The translations under genes were made by a program, and so were the position numbers. 64,000 nt of DNA. It comes from Amaricoccus macauensis_A. Lineage in GTDB: Bacteria; Pseudomonadota; Alphaproteobacteria; Rhodobacterales; Rhodobacteraceae. Positions 63,177 through 64,000 of this stretch are shown here, piece after piece; within the stretch, counting starts at the first letter, position 1, and each line of letters opens with the position of its first letter. The stretch is taken from assembly GCF_049800915.1 (NCBI RefSeq), contig NZ_JBNAFY010000002.1, forward strand, positions 1 through 64,000. Direction: 5' to 3'. The notes beneath the pieces were generated by a model that did not search any database, had not been told where the DNA came from, and was given only the letters and a program-made list of their open reading frames with translations.

Positions 63177-63413
63177 ATGAGTGACAATGTAGATCTTTCC
63201 CGCCGTGGTTTTCTTCGCAAGGCCGGTGTTTTTGCAGCCGCTATTCCGGTTGCCGCCGCAGTGACGATGATCCCGGAAGAAGCCGAGGCCGGAAGCTGCA
63301 AGAAGCGCGGGAAGCCCGGAAAGGGCCTGGGTCGGAAGAAGAACCTGCTGCCGAAGAAATCGCGCCGGTCCTCGAAGTCGAAGAACTCCTTCTGGAGCTT
63401 CCTTCGCCGATAA
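63177..63413 (+). CDS. Tat-exported highly basic miniprotein
   Basis: The 78-residue product has a twin-arginine signal peptide (LSRRGFLRKAG, hydrophobic core, cleavage near AEA at residue 38). The mature part of about 40 residues contains 10 Lys and 6 Arg, no acidic residue, one Cys and the end SFWSFLRR. GGGGTG precedes the ATG. Resembles nothing I can name. Export of such a short basic chain through Tat suggests it leaves bound to a partner or cofactor, or acts on nucleic acid, the envelope or competitors. Confidence 0.7.
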   Translation: MSDNVDLSRRGFLRKAGVFAAAIPVAAAVTMIPEEAEAGSCKKRGKPGKGLGRKKNLLPKKSRRSSKSKNSFWSFLRR

Positions 63414-63769
63414 GACCACCGAAGGGGGCAATATCTTCGCCAGTCTTGCACCCTTGATCGTGGAGTGAGCGACTGACAGCAGGCGAGCCGGCGGCGTCCT
63501 TCAGGCCGCCGGATCGCTTTCCAGCGCCGCAACCATCATAGCCAGGTCAGACCCGGTCCATCAGCCGCCCTCCCGGCTGGACCGGGTCTCTTCGTGTGTA
63601 AAGCGCGGATCAAGACGAGGGGGCAAGGGTTTCTGCCGCCCCCCTACATTCGCACGACCCGATGCGAGGAGCCGGCGCGCTCCCGGTTCCACACTACCGC
63701 GCCCCTGATCGGGTGCGATCAGGGCAGGGGCGGGCGTATCGGTTCAAGCGGAGCCGCGGGGCCCGGTCT
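63414..63769. other. Gene-free 356-bp stretch with a strong hairpin
   Basis: A 12-bp perfect stem AGACCCGGTCCA (63549-63560) / TGGACCGGGTCT (63578-63589) with a 17-base loop lies here; it may end the miniprotein transcript or that of the convergent YceI gene. No T run. The rest shows nothing recognised. Confidence 0.6.
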
Positions 63770-64000
63770 TCAGTCGCGCTTGATCGCCTCGAACTCGAGG
63801 ATGATATCGACATCGTCGCCGACGAAGACCGGCAGGGCATAGGTGCTTCCGAAGTCGCTGCGCTTGATCATGGTGCTTGCGGAAATACCCACCGTTTCCT
63901 TCTCGTGGCAGCAGGGGTAGTCCGCGACCTGATTGAGCGTCACTGAAAGCTCGACGGGCTGGGTGACCCCCCGAATCGTCAGCTCCCCGGCAAGGGTACC
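63770..64000 (-). CDS. YceI-family protein, C-terminal part; 5' end outside window
   Basis: 76 residues are visible, open at the right edge: GTLAGELTIRGVTQPVEL ... STMIKRSDFGSTYALP ... DDVDIILEFEAIKRD. The TIRGVTQPV strand, the IxRSDFG motif and the final LEFEA(I)KRD are typical of YceI, a lipocalin-like isoprenoid-binding periplasmic family. An insert with two adjacent cysteines (YPCCHEKE) is present. Confidence 0.88.
   Translation of the reverse strand, partial: GTLAGELTIRGVTQPVELSVTLNQVADYPCCHEKETVGISASTMIKRSDFGSTYALPVFVGDDVDIILEFEAIKRD

Overview
The window is high-GC alphaproteobacterial DNA, and the gene content points to a marine Rhodobacteraceae (roseobacter-type) genome. The indicators are split F0 genes in the order atpI-atpB-atpE-atpF'-atpF, a DUF1285 gene beside a MoxR/DUF58/DUF4159 cluster, an RpoE-ChrR singlet-oxygen sigma/anti-sigma pair, divergent hemC and hemE, a class I PHA synthase, a TRAP-TAXI transporter and a complete urea ABC transporter (urtABCDE). 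Genus or species cannot be fixed from sequence reading alone. I see no phage, insertion sequence, CRISPR array or rRNA. One tRNA gene, tRNA-Leu(GAG), is present.

Layout. 1-3.5 kb: the 3' end of a repeat-built two-partner-secretion exoprotein and its outer-membrane transporter. 3.5-7.6 kb: a DUF2147 protein, an omega-amino acid aminotransferase, and an mtnA-class II aldolase pair that fits a methylthioribose/deoxyribose salvage (DHAP-shunt) route. 7.7-15.2 kb: DUF1285, then a moxR-DUF58-DUF4159-membrane protein operon. 15.6-18.2 kb: the F0 operon on the minus strand with a clear terminator. 18.4-20.2 kb: an ArsR regulator with two matching operators, a degenerate HMA protein and a PfkB-type kinase. 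20.6-26.2 kb: urtABCDE. 26.5-29.6 kb: small and accessory genes, including an SDR, a YecR-like lipoprotein and DUF1194. 29.6-36.3 kb: recJ, chrR, rpoE, hemC, hemE and an O-methyltransferase. 37-39 kb: two tandem small paralogues, a small exported protein and a potassium channel with no normal start codon. 39.2-44.7 kb: phaC, a TRAP-TAXI permease and binding protein, and a DUF1127 peptide. 45-51.5 kb: lipB, a peptidoglycan-binding-like protein, tRNA-Leu, a nitrilase-family amidase, a GNAT and a PL7 alginate lyase. 51.6-64 kb: an ABC-F ATPase, a hybrid histidine kinase, a PpiD/SurA-like foldase, trpE, a glycosyltransferase, OpgC, ZinT, a tiny Tat-exported cationic protein and part of a YceI protein.

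The least explained signals lie between genes. (1) Four short arrays carry an ATG-containing unit repeated at a strict 11-bp pitch, all in the same orientation (5722, 27304, 36467, 55926). Two are nearly identical TGCATG arrays and two are related GTATGG arrays. (2) A dispersed non-coding element of about 180 bp occurs three times (5474, 15266, 26171), each time at a gene 3' end. (3) A 10-bp perfect dyad at 44851-44889 has a core that recurs upstream of another small gene. These are the best candidates for something undescribed. The Tat-exported polycationic miniprotein, the start-codon-less channel and the HMA protein lacking its first metal-binding cysteine also deserve a look.
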